15,062 nt of DNA from Bacteroidota bacterium (lineage in GTDB: Bacteria > Bacteroidota > Bacteroidia > Chitinophagales > Chitinophagaceae): the NCBI GenBank assembly GCA_023391895.1, contig JAEWAC010000099.1:1-15062 (forward strand), in the 5' to 3' direction. The translations under genes were made by a program, and so were the position numbers. Below the pieces are notes generated by a model. It did not search any database. It was not told the origin of the DNA and saw nothing but the letters and a program-made list of their open reading frames with translations. The stretch's first letter is position 1. The number at the start of each line of letters is the position of its first letter. Below are positions 14,463-15,062 of the stretch, piece after piece.

Positions 14463-15062
14463 ATGAAGACAAAGTTGTTACCGGTTTTAGCTTCTTTGTG
14501 CCTGTCCATGAACTCAAGTGCACAAAAAGCAAAAGCGCCTGCTCCTTATGGAGCTCTGCCCAATGAACATCAGCTGCAATGGCAAAAAATGGAGTATTAT
14601 ATGTTTATCCATTTTGGCCCTAACACGTTTACTGATAAAGAATGGGGGCATGGCGATGAAGATCCCCAGGTGTTTAACCCTACCCAACTGGATGCCGGGC
14701 AGTGGGCCCGTACCGCTAAAGCCGCCGGCATGAAAGGTATTATCATCACCGCCAAACACCATGATGGATTTTGTCTGTGGCCCAGTAAATACAGCAAGCA
14801 CACGGTGCGGGAAAGTGCCTGGAAAGACGGCACAGGCGATGTGCTGAAAGAACTATCCGAAGCCTGTAAACAATACGGGCTGAAATTTGGGGTGTACCTT
14901 TCGCCCTGGGACCGCAACCACCCGGCTTATGGCACACCGGAATACAACACCATCTTTGCCAACCAGCTGGACGAAGTATTGTCGTCTTACGGACCCGTAT
15001 TTGAGCAGTGGTTTGACGGCGCTAACGGTGAAGGCCCGAATGGAAAAAAGCAGGAGTATGAC
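14463..15062 (+). CDS. secreted GH29 alpha-L-fucosidase, N-terminal part, cut by window edge
   Basis: Retaining glycosidase that releases L-fucose from glycans. The 200 visible codons run to the last base of the window. Residues 1-21 are a signal peptide (MKTKLLPVLASLCLSMNSSA, then Q), giving export to the periplasm or outer membrane. The (beta/alpha)8 domain begins at about 38 with WQKMEYYMFIHFGPNTFTDKEWG. Conserved substrate-binding residues are His50 and the pair His99-His100 in ITAKHHDGFCLW, and the catalytic nucleophile is Asp185 in EQWFDGANG. The fucose-pocket region KFGVYLSPWDRN is present. The acid/base residue and the C-terminal beta domain lie outside the window. ATG 14463 gives the natural signal peptide and is preferred. 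Neighbours to the right, possibly other glycan-degrading genes, are not visible. Confidence 0.94.
   Translation, partial: MKTKLLPVLASLCLSMNSSAQKAKAPAPYGALPNEHQLQWQKMEYYMFIHFGPNTFTDKEWGHGDEDPQVFNPTQLDAGQWARTAKAAGMKGIIITAKHHDGFCLWPSKYSKHTVRESAWKDGTGDVLKELSEACKQYGLKFGVYLSPWDRNHPAYGTPEYNTIFANQLDEVLSSYGPVFEQWFDGANGEGPNGKKQEYD

Overview
The window looks like chromosomal DNA of a Bacteroidota member, most likely Chitinophagaceae or a close relative. This is inferred from protein style only: an outer-membrane beta-barrel receptor with an N-terminal carboxypeptidase-regulatory-like domain, paired TlpA-type thioredoxins, a split YeeE/YedE transporter, a secreted GH29 fucosidase, and start codons preceded by AT-rich leaders instead of Shine-Dalgarno sequences. 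I see no rRNA, tRNA, CRISPR array, insertion sequence or integrase. Coding stretches are clearly richer in G+C than the gaps, and several gaps are unusually long (about 530, 625 and 680 bases).

Layout from left to right. (1) Bases 1-1124, minus strand: a small secreted protein of unknown function, then the 5' part of an RND-efflux periplasmic adaptor lipoprotein that runs off the left edge. (2) 1125-1654: no gene, but three copies of a short motif. (3) 1655-4327, minus: an LLM-class flavin oxidoreductase and, upstream of it, a GabD-type succinate-semialdehyde dehydrogenase. (4) 4621-7074, plus: an outer-membrane receptor diverging from gabD. (5) 7075-7699: a gap with one possible 41-residue membrane peptide. 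(6) 7700-9145, plus: a complete contractile-tail sheath protein of the extracellular contractile injection type, with no tube, baseplate, spike or ATPase gene beside it. (7) 9385-11292, plus: an SF1B (IGHMBP2/UPF1-like) helicase. (8) 13782-11346, minus: a probable four-gene sulfur operon: two YeeE/YedE half-transporters followed by a secreted and a membrane-anchored TlpA-like thioredoxin. A near-perfect CRP/FNR-type palindrome sits upstream of its first gene. (9) 13783-14462: a gap with a possible 30-residue membrane peptide and two more motif copies. (10) 14463-15062, plus: the start of a secreted GH29 alpha-L-fucosidase, cut by the right edge.

The most unexpected pattern is a 17-base motif, consensus ATATGGGNTTTTRAAAR, that I find at least eleven times plus two weaker copies, on both strands and only between genes. 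Several copies lie 8-20 bases before a likely start codon. This also supports the shorter starts chosen for the sheath, gabD and membrane-anchored TlpA genes. I do not recognise this element.
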